Program-made: the position numbers and the translations under genes | Assembly (NCBI GenBank): GCA_009929445.1 | Contig: SAAL01000026.1 | Span: 1-39,296 of the forward strand | Length of the DNA stretch: 39,296 nt | Direction of reading: 5' to 3' | Origin: Bacteroidia bacterium | GTDB taxonomy: Bacteria > Bacteroidota > Bacteroidia > Bacteroidales > Paludibacteraceae | The notes under the pieces: model-generated | Told to the model about the DNA's origin: nothing | What the model saw: the letters and a program-made list of their open reading frames with translations, nothing else | The model's database searches: none | In this document: positions 14,894-23,821 of the stretch, piece by piece | How the letters are laid out: every line of letters starts with the position of its first letter | Numbering within the stretch: position 1 is the first letter of the stretch

Positions 14894-16711
14894 ATGGCAA
14901 AATTCAAATCACACATCCTGATTTGTGGTGGTACAGGTTGTCAATCATCGAACAGTGAAGCCATTTTAAATAATCTGGAAAGAGAGTTGGCTACCAAAGG
15001 ACTGATTGAAGATGTTCAGGTAATTCGCACCGGCTGTTTCGGCTTCTGTGAAAAAGGACCTATCGTTAATGTATTGCCGGACAATACTTTCTATGTGGAA
15101 GTGAAACCGGATGATGCACAAGAAATCATCGACGAACATATCATCAAAGGACGCCGCGTGAACCGGTTGTTGTATGTAAATCCGGAAAACGAAGAGCATG
15201 TCCCCGACTCCAAACACATGGGATTCTACAAAAAACAATTGCGTATCGCTTTGCGTAATTGCGGTTTGGTGGATCCTGAAAATATCGAAGAATCCATTGC
15301 ACATGATGCTTATCAGGCGCTTGGAAAAGTGTTGACCGAAATGTCGCAGACCGATGCCATTGAGATCATTAAGAAATCTGGCTTGCGCGGACGTGGCGGC
15401 GGCGGATTCCCGACCGGACTCAAATGGGAAATCACTAAAAACAGTGTTTCGGATAAGAAATATGTGGTTTGTAATGCCGACGAAGGCGATCCCGGTGCAT
15501 TTATGGACCGTTCCATCCTCGAGGGAGATCCGCACTCCATCCTCGAAGCCATGGCCATTTGCGGTTATTGCATAGGTGCTGATGAAGGGCTGATTTACAT
15601 CCGCGCTGAATATCCGCTGGCTATCAAACGTCTGAAAGTGGCCATCAAACAAGCTGAAGAATACGGGCTTCTGGGTAGCGACATCATGGGTACCGGCTTC
15701 AATTTCAAAATTAAACTTCGCTACGGAGCCGGAGCTTTCGTGTGCGGTGAAGAGACTGCACTCATCCATTCCATGGAAGGCAAACGCGGCGAGCCTACCA
15801 ATAAACCTCCATTCCCGTCCGTGAGCGGTTACCTGCAAAAACCGACCAACGTAAACAACGTGGAAACATTCGCCAATGTGCCTGCTATTATTCTGAAAGG
15901 CGCAGAATGGTTCTCTTCCATTGGTACGGAAAAATCCAAAGGAACAAAAGTTTTTGCTCTGGCCGGAAAAATCAACAACGTTGGACTGATTGAAGTGCCG
16001 ATGGGAATTACACTTCGTGAAATTATATTCGAAATCGGCGGCGGCATCAAAGGAGGTAAAAAATTCAAAGCCGTTCAGACCGGAGGCCCTTCGGGAGGCT
16101 GTTTGACTGAGAAACACCTGGATACGCCGATTGATTACGATAACCTGCTTCAGGCCGGCTCCATGATGGGTTCGGGAGGTATGATTGTGATGGACGAAGA
16201 CGATTGCATGGTTTCTGTGGCTAAATTCTACCTCGATTTTATTGTGGAAGAAAGTTGTGGAAAATGTGCTCCCTGCCGTATCGGTAACAAGCGTCTGAAC
16301 GAAATTCTTTCCAAAATCTGCGACGGCAACGGTACGCAGGAAGACCTCGAACGACTGAAAAACCTCAGTAATGTAATCAAAGACACTTCTCTCTGCGGAC
16401 TCGGTCAGACTTCACCCAATCCGGTGCTTTCTACGCTGGCCAATTTCCAGGAAGAGTACTACGAACACGTGCATGATAAGAAATGTCGTGCCGGACACTG
16501 TAAAAATCTGCTGTATTATGTTATTGATCCTGAGGCTTGTATCGGTTGTATGCTTTGCGTTCGTAACTGTCCGGTGAATGCTATTACAGGTGAAAGAAAG
16601 CAGTCGCACTTTATCCACCAGGAAATCTGTATTAAATGTGGTGCTTGTATGGAAAAATGTAAATTTGACGCCATCAGTCTTACTTCTGAATATGCTATGG
16701 CAGAGCATTAG
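14894..16711 (+). CDS. hydB: NAD-dependent [FeFe] hydrogenase, flavoprotein subunit HydB
   Basis: HydB carries the FMN where NAD(H) is reduced or oxidised and, in trimeric HydABC enzymes, where electrons are thought to bifurcate with ferredoxin. The 605 residues are made of an N-terminal thioredoxin-like [2Fe-2S] domain (C11, C16, then TGCFGFC near 50), and a NuoF domain with GLRGRGGGGFPTGLKW (about 160-175) and GAGAFVCGEETALI (near 279). The N3-type [4Fe-4S] site is ESCGKCAPCRIG (near 453). Two C-terminal ferredoxin motifs are CIGCMLCVRNCP and CIKCGACMEKC (about 549 and 578). The gene order is B-A-C and the spacing to hydA is 134 bases. Confidence 0.97.
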   Translation: MAKFKSHILICGGTGCQSSNSEAILNNLERELATKGLIEDVQVIRTGCFGFCEKGPIVNVLPDNTFYVEVKPDDAQEIIDEHIIKGRRVNRLLYVNPENEEHVPDSKHMGFYKKQLRIALRNCGLVDPENIEESIAHDAYQALGKVLTEMSQTDAIEIIKKSGLRGRGGGGFPTGLKWEITKNSVSDKKYVVCNADEGDPGAFMDRSILEGDPHSILEAMAICGYCIGADEGLIYIRAEYPLAIKRLKVAIKQAEEYGLLGSDIMGTGFNFKIKLRYGAGAFVCGEETALIHSMEGKRGEPTNKPPFPSVSGYLQKPTNVNNVETFANVPAIILKGAEWFSSIGTEKSKGTKVFALAGKINNVGLIEVPMGITLREIIFEIGGGIKGGKKFKAVQTGGPSGGCLTEKHLDTPIDYDNLLQAGSMMGSGGMIVMDEDDCMVSVAKFYLDFIVEESCGKCAPCRIGNKRLNEILSKICDGNGTQEDLERLKNLSNVIKDTSLCGLGQTSPNPVLSTLANFQEEYYEHVHDKKCRAGHCKNLLYYVIDPEACIGCMLCVRNCPVNAITGERKQSHFIHQEICIKCGACMEKCKFDAISLTSEYAMAEH

Positions 16712-16739
16712 ACTACAGATGTTTTAATTTTAACAGAAA

Positions 16740-16820
16740 CAGATTTCAAAAAAATAAAGATACACTAAAGGAAGATTAACGAAAGCATAACAGAAACAGA
16801 CATCTGATGTCTGAAATCTG
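16740..16820. repeat. Degenerate palindromic repeats between hydB and hydA
   Basis: CAGACATC-T-GATGTCTG (16797-16813) is a perfect inverted repeat, and CAGATTTC (16740) pairs with GAAATCTG (16813-16820). Copies of the word TCTGAAATCTG continue towards the hydA start. They may form mRNA hairpins between the two cistrons. Confidence 0.5.
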
Positions 16821-16845
16821 TTATCTGAAATCTAAAAAAAGAAAC

Positions 16846-18618
16846 ATGGAAAAAATAGAATTGACCATCGATAATAAGAAAATTGAAGTTGATAAAGGTA
16901 CGACCGTGCTGAAGGCAGCTCGTCAGGCAGGGATTGACATTCCTACGCTTTGCCATATGGAACTTCACAGCATGAATATTGAGAACAAACCCGGTGGATG
17001 CCGTATTTGTGTGGTGGAAGTGGAAGGTCGCCGGAACCTGGCACCCTCCTGTATTACGGAAGTTACGCCCGGAATGGTTATTCACACCAATAACATCCGC
17101 GTGCTGAATGCCCGTAAAACAGTTCTGAAACTGATCATTTCTGACCACCCTTTCGACTGTCTGGTGTGTGCCAAATCAGGCGATTGTGAACTGCAAAGCC
17201 TTGCTATTCAGTGTGGTATACGTGAAATTCCCTATCAGGGAGAAAAATCAACCTATCGGAAGGACTTGTCGCCGTCCATCATCCGCGATGTGGATAAATG
17301 CGTCATGTGCCGACGTTGTGAGATGATGTGTAACGAGGTGCAGACCGTAGGCGCACTTTCGGCTGTAAACCGGGGATTTATGTCCGTTGTTGCTCCGGCA
17401 TTTGAAATGGACCTTGAAAAATCGCCTTGTACCTATTGCGGACAGTGCGTTTCCGTATGTCCCACCGGCGCTTTGACCGAAGTGGACCATACCAGCCAGG
17501 TGCTTCGTGCGTTGAGTGATCCAACCAAAACCGTGGTGGTGCAGACCGCACCTTCCGTTCGTGCTGCTTTGGGCGAAGAGTTCGGACTGGAGCCGGGAAC
17601 TTTGGTTACAGGAAAAATGGCTGCTGCACTTCGCCAACTTGGTTTCAAATATGTGTTTGATACCGATTTCGCAGCCGACCTTACCATTATCGAAGAAGGA
17701 ACAGAGTTGCTGGGACGTTTGAAAAGCCATCTGAATGGTGATAAAAATGTGAAACTGCCGATTTTGACCTCCTGCTGTCCGGGTTGGGTGAATTTCTTCG
17801 AGCATAATTTCCCTGACTTGCTGGATGTTCCTTCAACAGCCAAATCGCCGCAGCAGATGTTTGGCGCCATTGCCAAAACCTATTTTGCAGATAAAATCGG
17901 CGTGAACCGCAAAGATTTAATCGTGGTTTCCATCATGCCATGTCTGGCGAAAAAATACGAGTGTCAACGCGATGAATTCAAGGTGGACGGTAATCCGGAT
18001 GTGGACTTCTCCATGTCCACCCGTGAATTGGCGCACTTTATCAAGCAAGCCAACATCGACTTCCTGAACCTGCCCGATGAAGAATTTGATGCTCCGCTCG
18101 GTGAGTCCACCGGAGCCGGAGTTATTTTCGGGAATACGGGTGGAGTAATCGAAGCGGCCTGCCGCACCGCGTATGAATTATTTACAGGAAAAACGCTGGA
18201 TAAAGTTGAGTTTCATGAACTTCGCGGTATCGAAGGCATTCGTTCGGCAACGATTGATTTTGACGGACTGCCGGTGAATATTGGTATTGCACACGGATTG
18301 GGTAATGCCCGAAAACTGCTGAATGAAGTTCGTGCAGGACGATCCAAGTATCACGCCATTGAGATTATGGCATGTCCGGGCGGTTGCATTGGTGGTGGCG
18401 GACAGCCGTTCCACCACGGTCACAGCGAAATTCTGAAAGCAAGAGCGGGAGCCATTTATTCCGAAGACGAACGGAAAACTCTCCGCAAATCGCACGAGAA
18501 TCCGTACATCGTTAAGCTTTACAAAGAATTTTTGGGAGAACCCGGCGGACATAAAGCACATTCGCTTCTGCACACTCATTATTACGATAAGAGCGTGGAA
18601 GTTACGATTGAGCATTAA
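16846..18618 (+). CDS. hydA: NAD-dependent [FeFe] hydrogenase, catalytic subunit HydA
   Basis: HydA reduces protons or oxidises H2 at the H-cluster. From ATG 16846 (MEKIELTIDNKKIEV) it has 590 residues. An upstream in-frame ATG at 16807 would add 13 residues read from a repeat and is rejected. Domains: N-terminal [2Fe-2S] (C36, C52, C55, C69), a His-Cys3 [4Fe-4S] site (HPFDCLVCAKSGDC), and two [4Fe-4S] motifs (CVMCRRCEMMC, CTYCGQCVSVC). The H-cluster signatures are LTSCCPGW (C310, C311), MPCLAKKYEC (C366) and EIMACPGGCIGGGGQP (C510, C514). All catalytic residues are intact, including the proton-relay cysteine C310, in contrast to the sensor protein upstream. A C-terminal small-subunit region ends the protein. 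Confidence 0.98.
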   Translation: MEKIELTIDNKKIEVDKGTTVLKAARQAGIDIPTLCHMELHSMNIENKPGGCRICVVEVEGRRNLAPSCITEVTPGMVIHTNNIRVLNARKTVLKLIISDHPFDCLVCAKSGDCELQSLAIQCGIREIPYQGEKSTYRKDLSPSIIRDVDKCVMCRRCEMMCNEVQTVGALSAVNRGFMSVVAPAFEMDLEKSPCTYCGQCVSVCPTGALTEVDHTSQVLRALSDPTKTVVVQTAPSVRAALGEEFGLEPGTLVTGKMAAALRQLGFKYVFDTDFAADLTIIEEGTELLGRLKSHLNGDKNVKLPILTSCCPGWVNFFEHNFPDLLDVPSTAKSPQQMFGAIAKTYFADKIGVNRKDLIVVSIMPCLAKKYECQRDEFKVDGNPDVDFSMSTRELAHFIKQANIDFLNLPDEEFDAPLGESTGAGVIFGNTGGVIEAACRTAYELFTGKTLDKVEFHELRGIEGIRSATIDFDGLPVNIGIAHGLGNARKLLNEVRAGRSKYHAIEIMACPGGCIGGGGQPFHHGHSEILKARAGAIYSEDERKTLRKSHENPYIVKLYKEFLGEPGGHKAHSLLHTHYYDKSVEVTIEH

Positions 18619-18746
18619 CCCCTAGCCCCTAAAGGGGAAAGGCAAAGCCGATTTAGTTTTTATAAATATTCAATGAAAAAACAGGAATTTAATCCTTTTA
18701 AATGTTGAACAACGCCCTAAACTCCCCCCTCAGGGGAATCGGGGGC
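18619..18746. repeat. Paired GC-palindromic element between hydA and hydC
   Basis: A left unit with CCCCTAGCCCCTAAAGGGGA begins at the hydA stop. A right unit (CGCCCTAAACTCCCCCCTCA, then GGGGAATCGGGGGC) ends 14 bases before the hydC ATG. The AT-rich middle is about 70 bases. The organisation matches the elements at 13031 and 28484. Confidence 0.75.
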
Positions 18747-18760
18747 AAAAAAATAAGATT

Positions 18761-19270
18761 ATGACAGTGCAAACATTGCCCGAAAATAAATTAGAAGTCA
18801 AGATAAAATTATCTGACGAAAAGATTGAGAAAATCAATGAGATCTGCGAAAGTTTTGATAATGATCCCGGCGAACTAATCAATGTGCTTCACGAAACGCA
18901 AGTGACCTACGGCTACCTGCCTGCCGAAGTGCAGGAAGTAATAGCGCACAATTTGAATATTTCGGTGGCGCATGTGTATGGAGTGGTGACTTTCTATTCG
19001 TTTTTCACCATGGTGCCGAAAGGTGAACACCCGATTTCTATCTGCCTGGGAACGGCTTGCTACGTGCGTGGTGCCGAAAAAATTCTGGATGAATTCAAAA
19101 AGGAGCTGAATATCAAAGTGGGCGAAACAACTGCCGACAAAAAATTCTCCATCAGTTGCCTGCGCTGTGTGGGTGCATGCGGGCTTGCGCCTGTGGTGAT
19201 GGTGGGAGAGAAGGTGTACGGACGTGTGTCGCCGGATAGTGTGAGAGCTATTTTAGATGAATACAAATGA
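18761..19270 (+). CDS. hydC: NAD-dependent [FeFe] hydrogenase, NuoE-like subunit HydC
   Basis: HydC is the thioredoxin-fold [2Fe-2S] subunit that joins HydB in the trimeric enzyme. The 169 residues fit NuoE. The helical N-terminal part has LINVLHETQVTYGYLP. The cluster is bound by CLGTAC (C-x4-C near 96) and CLRCVGACGLAPVV (C-x3-C near 135). The TFYSFFTMVPKGEH segment is typical. It is the last gene of the operon, with a terminator 50 bases past the stop. Confidence 0.96.
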   Translation: MTVQTLPENKLEVKIKLSDEKIEKINEICESFDNDPGELINVLHETQVTYGYLPAEVQEVIAHNLNISVAHVYGVVTFYSFFTMVPKGEHPISICLGTACYVRGAEKILDEFKKELNIKVGETTADKKFSISCLRCVGACGLAPVVMVGEKVYGRVSPDSVRAILDEYK

Positions 19271-19317
19271 GATTTACGATTGAAATTGTACGAGATTTAG
19301 ATTTTGATTCTCATATT

Positions 19318-19357
19318 TCAAAAGGGATTGAAGAAAATTTCAGTCCCTTTTGCTTTT
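19318..19357 (+). terminator. Rho-independent terminator of the hydrogenase operon
   Basis: AAAGGGATTGAA pairs with TTCAGTCCCTTT (one T-G pair, six-base loop) and is followed by TGCTTTTT. It ends the hydBAC transcript before the hydrolase gene. Confidence 0.8.
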
Positions 19358-19397
19358 TAGTGAAAATGAAGTTACTTTTACAGAAAAAATTTGCGCC

Positions 19398-20477
19398 ATG
19401 AGACCAAAGTTACTTTTTGTCGCTTTTCTGCTGTCAGTGTTTTCCGTTTTTTCTCAAAATAATGACAGTACGCTTTTGAAGGAAATTAAGAAGCTAAACA
19501 ACAAACTGGATGATTACCGGCATACTTTCGATCAGATTTTGAAAAATGTGGACGATGTGCTGTGGTTTGAACGGGTGAGCGATGTGGCCTATATCGACAA
19601 AGTGCGGATTGCCTCCACGCCCCGCTGGAAGCCGAGAACGGCGGACGACCGTTTTGCCGGGAATAAATTGCAGATTTACGCTTACGTTTTTTTTCCAAAT
19701 GACATCAATTATCAAAAAAAATATCCGCTGATAGTGCTTCCGCACGGTGGTGTACACGCCGATTTTACGACGTATCACACGCACATTGTGCGCGAAATGG
19801 TGGCGCAGGGCTACATAGTGATAGCTCCGGAATACCGTGGCAGCACGGGTTATGGCAAAACGTACTATGAAAACATCGACTACGGCGGTCGTGAAAACGA
19901 CGATGCGATGGCAAGCCGTGATTATATGCTTGAAAATTACAGTTTTGTGGATCGGGACCGGGTTGCCATTGTGGGTTGGAGCCATGGCGGAATGATTGCG
20001 CTGATGCAGATTTTGCAACATCCCGAGGCGTATAAATGTGCCTTTGCAGGAGTGCCGGTAAGCGATTTACACAACCGGCTTGCCTCACACGAGGCAAGTT
20101 ACACCGCGTATTTCTCAGCCGATTATTTCATTGGGCAGACGCCGCAGGAAAATCCGCAGGAATACACACGCCGCTCGCCCACGCACTACGCCAAAAACCT
20201 CCAAACTCCGCTCCTTATTCACACCAATACGAATGATAACGACGTGTATGTGGAGGAGGTGAAGCTGATGATTGACAGCCTGAAATTTTACGGAAAGGAT
20301 TTTGAATACCGGATTTTTGAAAACTCATCGGGCGGACACAGTTTCGACCGGATAGATATGAAAGAAGCTACCGATATCCGTTTTTCGATTTATAAATTTC
20401 TGGAAAAACACCTGAACCCGCCGAAACCTTTCAAAACTGAAAAAGCGATGCGGAAGGCAGGTTACGGGTTCAACTGA
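19398..20477 (+). CDS. Exported alpha/beta hydrolase, S9 prolyl-oligopeptidase-like
   Basis: From ATG 19398 the 359-residue protein has a signal peptide (MRPKLLFVAFLLSVFSVFSQ). An upstream in-frame ATG at 19350 lies inside the terminator and is rejected. The catalytic fold has an oxyanion HGG motif (LPHGGVH), nucleophile GWSHGGM (near residue 200), Asp in TNDNDVYVEE and His in SGGHSFD. APEYRGSTGYGK is characteristic of S9C-type peptidases. There is no N-terminal beta-propeller; a short coiled region precedes the hydrolase. Substrate unknown, probably peptides or esters in the periplasm. Its 3' end overlaps hydE by 16 bases, convergently. Confidence 0.88.
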   Translation: MRPKLLFVAFLLSVFSVFSQNNDSTLLKEIKKLNNKLDDYRHTFDQILKNVDDVLWFERVSDVAYIDKVRIASTPRWKPRTADDRFAGNKLQIYAYVFFPNDINYQKKYPLIVLPHGGVHADFTTYHTHIVREMVAQGYIVIAPEYRGSTGYGKTYYENIDYGGRENDDAMASRDYMLENYSFVDRDRVAIVGWSHGGMIALMQILQHPEAYKCAFAGVPVSDLHNRLASHEASYTAYFSADYFIGQTPQENPQEYTRRSPTHYAKNLQTPLLIHTNTNDNDVYVEEVKLMIDSLKFYGKDFEYRIFENSSGGHSFDRIDMKEATDIRFSIYKFLEKHLNPPKPFKTEKAMRKAGYGFN

Positions 20478-21547
20478 TTTTTGTAAAACCGTCTGGAATT
20501 TCCCTGTTCTCCATAACCAATTCTACAACCGATTTCTGCGAGTGATTTTTCCAACACCTTTAAATCATCCTCGTTGCTTTGGTTGGAAACCGGTTTGTTT
20601 TCGTAGAGAAAATAATCGTCACGGTATTTTCGGGGTGTGATATTGGGCATCAGCACATTAGCTCCTATCTGAATAGCCTGTTCGCGCCCGTTTTTTTCAA
20701 TAGTTTGCAGCGCGGTAGTGGCGGCAATGTTGATATCTGGCATTAAAATCCGAAGGATAGCATTCATCTTCAACGAAAAATTAAACCGCTCTTTCAAAGG
20801 CATTAAACTGTCTTTATAAGCAAAAAGCGGCGTTTCATGATGTTCAATGTATGGTCCCATACCGCACATGTCAATGTCGAATTGCTTCATAAATAGCAAA
20901 TCATCAGCCAGATTTTCAAAGGTTTGAAAGGGAAGTCCAATCATCACACCGGTTCCGGTCTGATAACCGGTTTTTTTTAGCATTTCCAATGCTTCCAGCC
21001 GTAGTTCAAAACGGTGAATATCATCATTAGGGTGTAGTTTGCGGTATAATTCGGGATTGGAAGTTTCGATGCGCAGCAGATAGCGGCTGGCTCCCGCTTC
21101 CATCCATTTCCGGTAGGTTTCTTCCGTTTGTTCGCCGCAGGAAAGGGTCACACCCAGCTCTCCATGGGTTAATTTAGAGGTTTTTTGTAATATTCGGGTG
21201 ATTTTTTCTGTAAATGCATTGCTTTGAATTTCTCCCGATTGTAAGGCAACTGATCCGTAACTATTCTCGTAGGCATATTTTATCACTTCCAACACTTCAT
21301 TTTCGCTGATGGAATAGCGGTGCACATTGGAATTCGATTTTCGGATACCGCAATAGTAGCAATCTTTTTCACAGCTATTTGACAGCTCTACCAACGCCCT
21401 TAAATGTACCGTATTGCCAATGTATTGTTGTTTAATTCTTGCAGCATGATTAAATAGCAACTCCATATCTTCACCTGTGGCATTGAGAAGACATACAATA
21501 TCGGCTTTCGAAAGTTCGGGTTTATGTAAAATCTGTTGGATGAACAT
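20462..21547 (-). CDS. hydE: [FeFe]-hydrogenase maturase HydE (radical SAM)
   Basis: HydE is a radical-SAM enzyme that helps build the diiron precursor of the H-cluster, acting on the product of HydG. The 361 residues are typical. The CX3CX2C motif is CEKDCYYCGIR (about 59-69). Features near the motif and downstream, ELGVTLSCGEQTEETYRKW and GMGPYIEHHETP, match HydE rather than the related BioB or PylB. It is the last gene of the maturation operon, 8 bases after the repeat-protein gene, suggesting co-translation. Confidence 0.95.
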   Translation of the reverse strand: MFIQQILHKPELSKADIVCLLNATGEDMELLFNHAARIKQQYIGNTVHLRALVELSNSCEKDCYYCGIRKSNSNVHRYSISENEVLEVIKYAYENSYGSVALQSGEIQSNAFTEKITRILQKTSKLTHGELGVTLSCGEQTEETYRKWMEAGASRYLLRIETSNPELYRKLHPNDDIHRFELRLEALEMLKKTGYQTGTGVMIGLPFQTFENLADDLLFMKQFDIDMCGMGPYIEHHETPLFAYKDSLMPLKERFNFSLKMNAILRILMPDINIAATTALQTIEKNGREQAIQIGANVLMPNITPRKYRDDYFLYENKPVSNQSNEDDLKVLEKSLAEIGCRIGYGEQGNSRRFYKNQLNP

Positions 21548-21555
21548 GCAAGATT

Positions 21556-22455
21556 TTATCTTTTTTCTGAAATTATTTTTCGAATAAACGAGTTTACAAA
21601 AAAATCATCATAATTAAATATTTCACGGTTAGTTGGGTGAATTTCAATATCTTCCATCGCATCAGTTGCCATTTCCAATATTACCCGTTGGTTTTCATCC
21701 AACACTTCAATTCTGTCAAAGTTATTTTTTCTAATTTTTCTAATTGTTCGATTGTGTTCATCTTCAATAATAAAATTGCCAAAAATATCCTTTTTGATTT
21801 TCCGATTTACATTTCCGTTTTCATCTTCAATAATTAGCTCTTTTGTTTCCTTGTTTATGATAAAATTAATAAAAGCATCTTCAACGTAAGCTCTCAATCT
21901 GCCATTCAGCGTTCCCCTGATAATAGTATTTCCAAAAATATCTTTACTGATATTCAATACAGTCTTACCGTCCCCGTTTTTGATATTGGTATTTCCAAAA
22001 ATATCTTGCTCAAATGATTTGATTGTTTTCCCGTTTTCGTCTTCAATTATGGTATTATTAAAGATGTCTTTTTTAATTTTCTGTATCGTACGTCCGTTAC
22101 CATCCTCAATTATTTTATCTCCAAAAATATCTTTTTTAATCTTCTGAATTGTGTGCCCGCTACCGTCAGAGATTATAGTGTCTCCAAAAATATCCTTTTC
22201 AATTTTATACTCAGTTATACCGCGTTCATCTTCAACAATTGTATTCCCGAAAATATCCTTTTTAATTGTCCGTATTGTTCTTCCATGTCCATCTTCTATT
22301 ACTGTATTGTTGAAAATATCTTTTTTATGGACTTCGATGACAGAACCGTGTTCATCTTTGTAAATTGTATTTCCAAATATATCTTTCTCTACTGTTGTTT
22401 GACCATACAACAAAGAAGATGTTAAGAGGAACAAGAAAAATATCAGTTTTTTCAT
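21556..22455 (-). CDS. Exported 21-residue-repeat protein inside the hyd maturation operon
   Basis: The 299 residues start with a signal peptide (MKKLIFFLFLLTSSLLYG, cut near QTTVEK). About ten to eleven tandem repeats of 21 residues follow, with the pattern KDIFGNTIIEDENGRTIQKI. The eighth to ninth copies are degenerate, and a non-repeat tail (about 250-299) ends the protein. The 63-base DNA period is visible with high similarity. The repeats look like beta-hairpins of a solenoid, loosely like YD or RHS-type repeats, but I do not recognise a family. The gene is tightly packed between hydF (34 bases) and hydE (8 bases), so it is co-transcribed with maturases although exported. Function unknown. 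Confidence 0.85.
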   Translation of the reverse strand: MKKLIFFLFLLTSSLLYGQTTVEKDIFGNTIYKDEHGSVIEVHKKDIFNNTVIEDGHGRTIRTIKKDIFGNTIVEDERGITEYKIEKDIFGDTIISDGSGHTIQKIKKDIFGDKIIEDGNGRTIQKIKKDIFNNTIIEDENGKTIKSFEQDIFGNTNIKNGDGKTVLNISKDIFGNTIIRGTLNGRLRAYVEDAFINFIINKETKELIIEDENGNVNRKIKKDIFGNFIIEDEHNRTIRKIRKNNFDRIEVLDENQRVILEMATDAMEDIEIHPTNREIFNYDDFFVNSFIRKIISEKR

Positions 22456-22489
22456 ACGGATTAATTTATTAAATGTATCATACTAATTT

Positions 22490-23821
22490 TTAAATGCTCA
22501 AAAATGGTGACGTCGCCCGTTCGAAAATCCCGTTCACAAACGCCAGCGTCATACCGTAGTTTGTCACCGGAATTCCGGCTTCAATAAACGGTTTCAGGCG
22601 ATTGAGCAGTTGTTTTCGCGTAACCATGCAACCGCCACATTGGATAACGAGTTTATAATCAACATCAAATGCTGTGGAACGAACCGGAAGTCCCCCTTTG
22701 GGGGGATTTAGGGGGGACAATCCCGATACAAACTCAAATTCCAACTTTTTTCCGGTAAATTTTTGTAATAATCCGGGGATTTTCACTCTGCCAATATCAT
22801 CGCAACTGACCTGATGCGTACAGCTTTCAAGGATTAAGACCCGGTCACCGTCTTTCAGTTGCGATATATGCGGTGTTCCTTCCAGGTATTTCTCAAAATC
22901 GCCTTTCAGCCGTGCAAAAACAATGCTGAAACTGGTCAGCGGAACATCCATCGGGACTATTTTTGAAACATAATTAAAAGCCTGACTGTCGGTTATAGCT
23001 AACGCGGGTTTTATGCCCAGTTCGAAAAAATTTTCCAGTTCGGTTTCTTTTACCACTACTGTAATGCAGTTATTATCAAGTACATCGCGTATAGCCATGT
23101 TTTGCGGGAGTATCATCCTTCCGTCCGGAGCTTCGCTGTCAATGGGTGTAATCAGCAATACCACATCCTTCGGCTTCACCAAATCTCCCAGCAACGACGG
23201 TTTTTGGTAGGTGGTAGTCGGGATGGTGCTTTTTAGCAATGAAATGAGCAGTTCTTTTTTTTCATCGTTCAGCGTGCTGAAATCAAGTATTTCAGAAGAT
23301 GAATGAATTTTTATTTCAGCGATGGTTTCGGTAGTTAAGGGCGAAATATCACTTTTATTATGAACGATCAGGTACGGAACGGCGTACTCATCGAAAAGTT
23401 TAATTAAATCAAGTTCAAAATTATCAAATGTATTTTCCGCGATTACCAGGATGGCGCAGTCGACCTTCTTGATGGCTTCTTTCGATTTTTTTATCCTTTT
23501 CTCGCCCAGTTCGCCCGCATCGTCAATTCCGGCAGTATCAATTAATACCACGGGACCAATGCCAAATATCTCCACGGATTTGCTTACCGGATCGGTGGTC
23601 GTGCCCGGTCTGTCGGAAACGATGGCAATGTCCTGTCCCGTCAGCAAATTGATCAGCGAACTTTTTCCGCTGTTACGCCGACCAAAAATGCCGATAAAGG
23701 CGGTGGCCCCCCGGCCCTCCCGAAACCTGTTCAGGATAGGCTCTGAAGGGGGAGAAAAATGCCCACCCACCCGCTGTGGGGGGAGTTGAGAGTTTATATT
23801 TATGTCATGCGATTTATTCAT
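22490..23821 (-). CDS. hydF: [FeFe]-hydrogenase maturation GTPase HydF
   Basis: HydF is the GTPase scaffold that carries the [2Fe] precursor to HydA. The 443 residues include G1 FGRRNSGKSSLINLLTGQ (about 46-63), G2 DRPGTTTDPV, G3 LIDTAGIDD and G4 HNKSD. The C-terminal cluster site is ESCTHQVSCDDIGRV with QCGGCM, where the usual His before CGGC is Gln. Two abnormal stretches come from GC-rich repeats. Residues about 12-38 (LPPQRVGGHFSPP.., REGRG) lie before the GTPase start. Residues about 367-380 (GLSPLNPPKGGLPV) sit between the cluster-ligand motifs. No ATG follows the first insertion before the GTPase core, so the extension is probably translated. Confidence 0.95.
   Translation of the reverse strand: MNKSHDININSQLPPQRVGGHFSPPSEPILNRFREGRGATAFIGIFGRRNSGKSSLINLLTGQDIAIVSDRPGTTTDPVSKSVEIFGIGPVVLIDTAGIDDAGELGEKRIKKSKEAIKKVDCAILVIAENTFDNFELDLIKLFDEYAVPYLIVHNKSDISPLTTETIAEIKIHSSSEILDFSTLNDEKKELLISLLKSTIPTTTYQKPSLLGDLVKPKDVVLLITPIDSEAPDGRMILPQNMAIRDVLDNNCITVVVKETELENFFELGIKPALAITDSQAFNYVSKIVPMDVPLTSFSIVFARLKGDFEKYLEGTPHISQLKDGDRVLILESCTHQVSCDDIGRVKIPGLLQKFTGKKLEFEFVSGLSPLNPPKGGLPVRSTAFDVDYKLVIQCGGCMVTRKQLLNRLKPFIEAGIPVTNYGMTLAFVNGIFERATSPFLSI
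22691..22717. repeat. GC-palindromic unit inserted in frame in hydF
   Basis: TCCCCCTTTGGGGGGATTTA followed by GGGGGG, the same CCCCCTAAATCCCCC arm seen between genes. It adds nine codons, read as part of the peptide SPLNPPKGG, in the C-terminal domain of HydF. Confidence 0.85.

Noticed and set aside
14966-16117. 383-codon open frame antisense to hydB
   Set aside because: It lies fully inside hydB, whose domains are unmistakable. The antisense product has no recognisable motif and owes its length to codon bias.
16807-16845. Longer N-terminus for hydA
   Set aside because: The extra 13 residues come from the degenerate repeat; family homology begins at MEKIELTID.
21740-22400. Regular 63-base repeats that at first look like a CRISPR array
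   Set aside because: The repeats are contiguous without spacers and translate as 21-residue protein units; there are no cas genes nearby.
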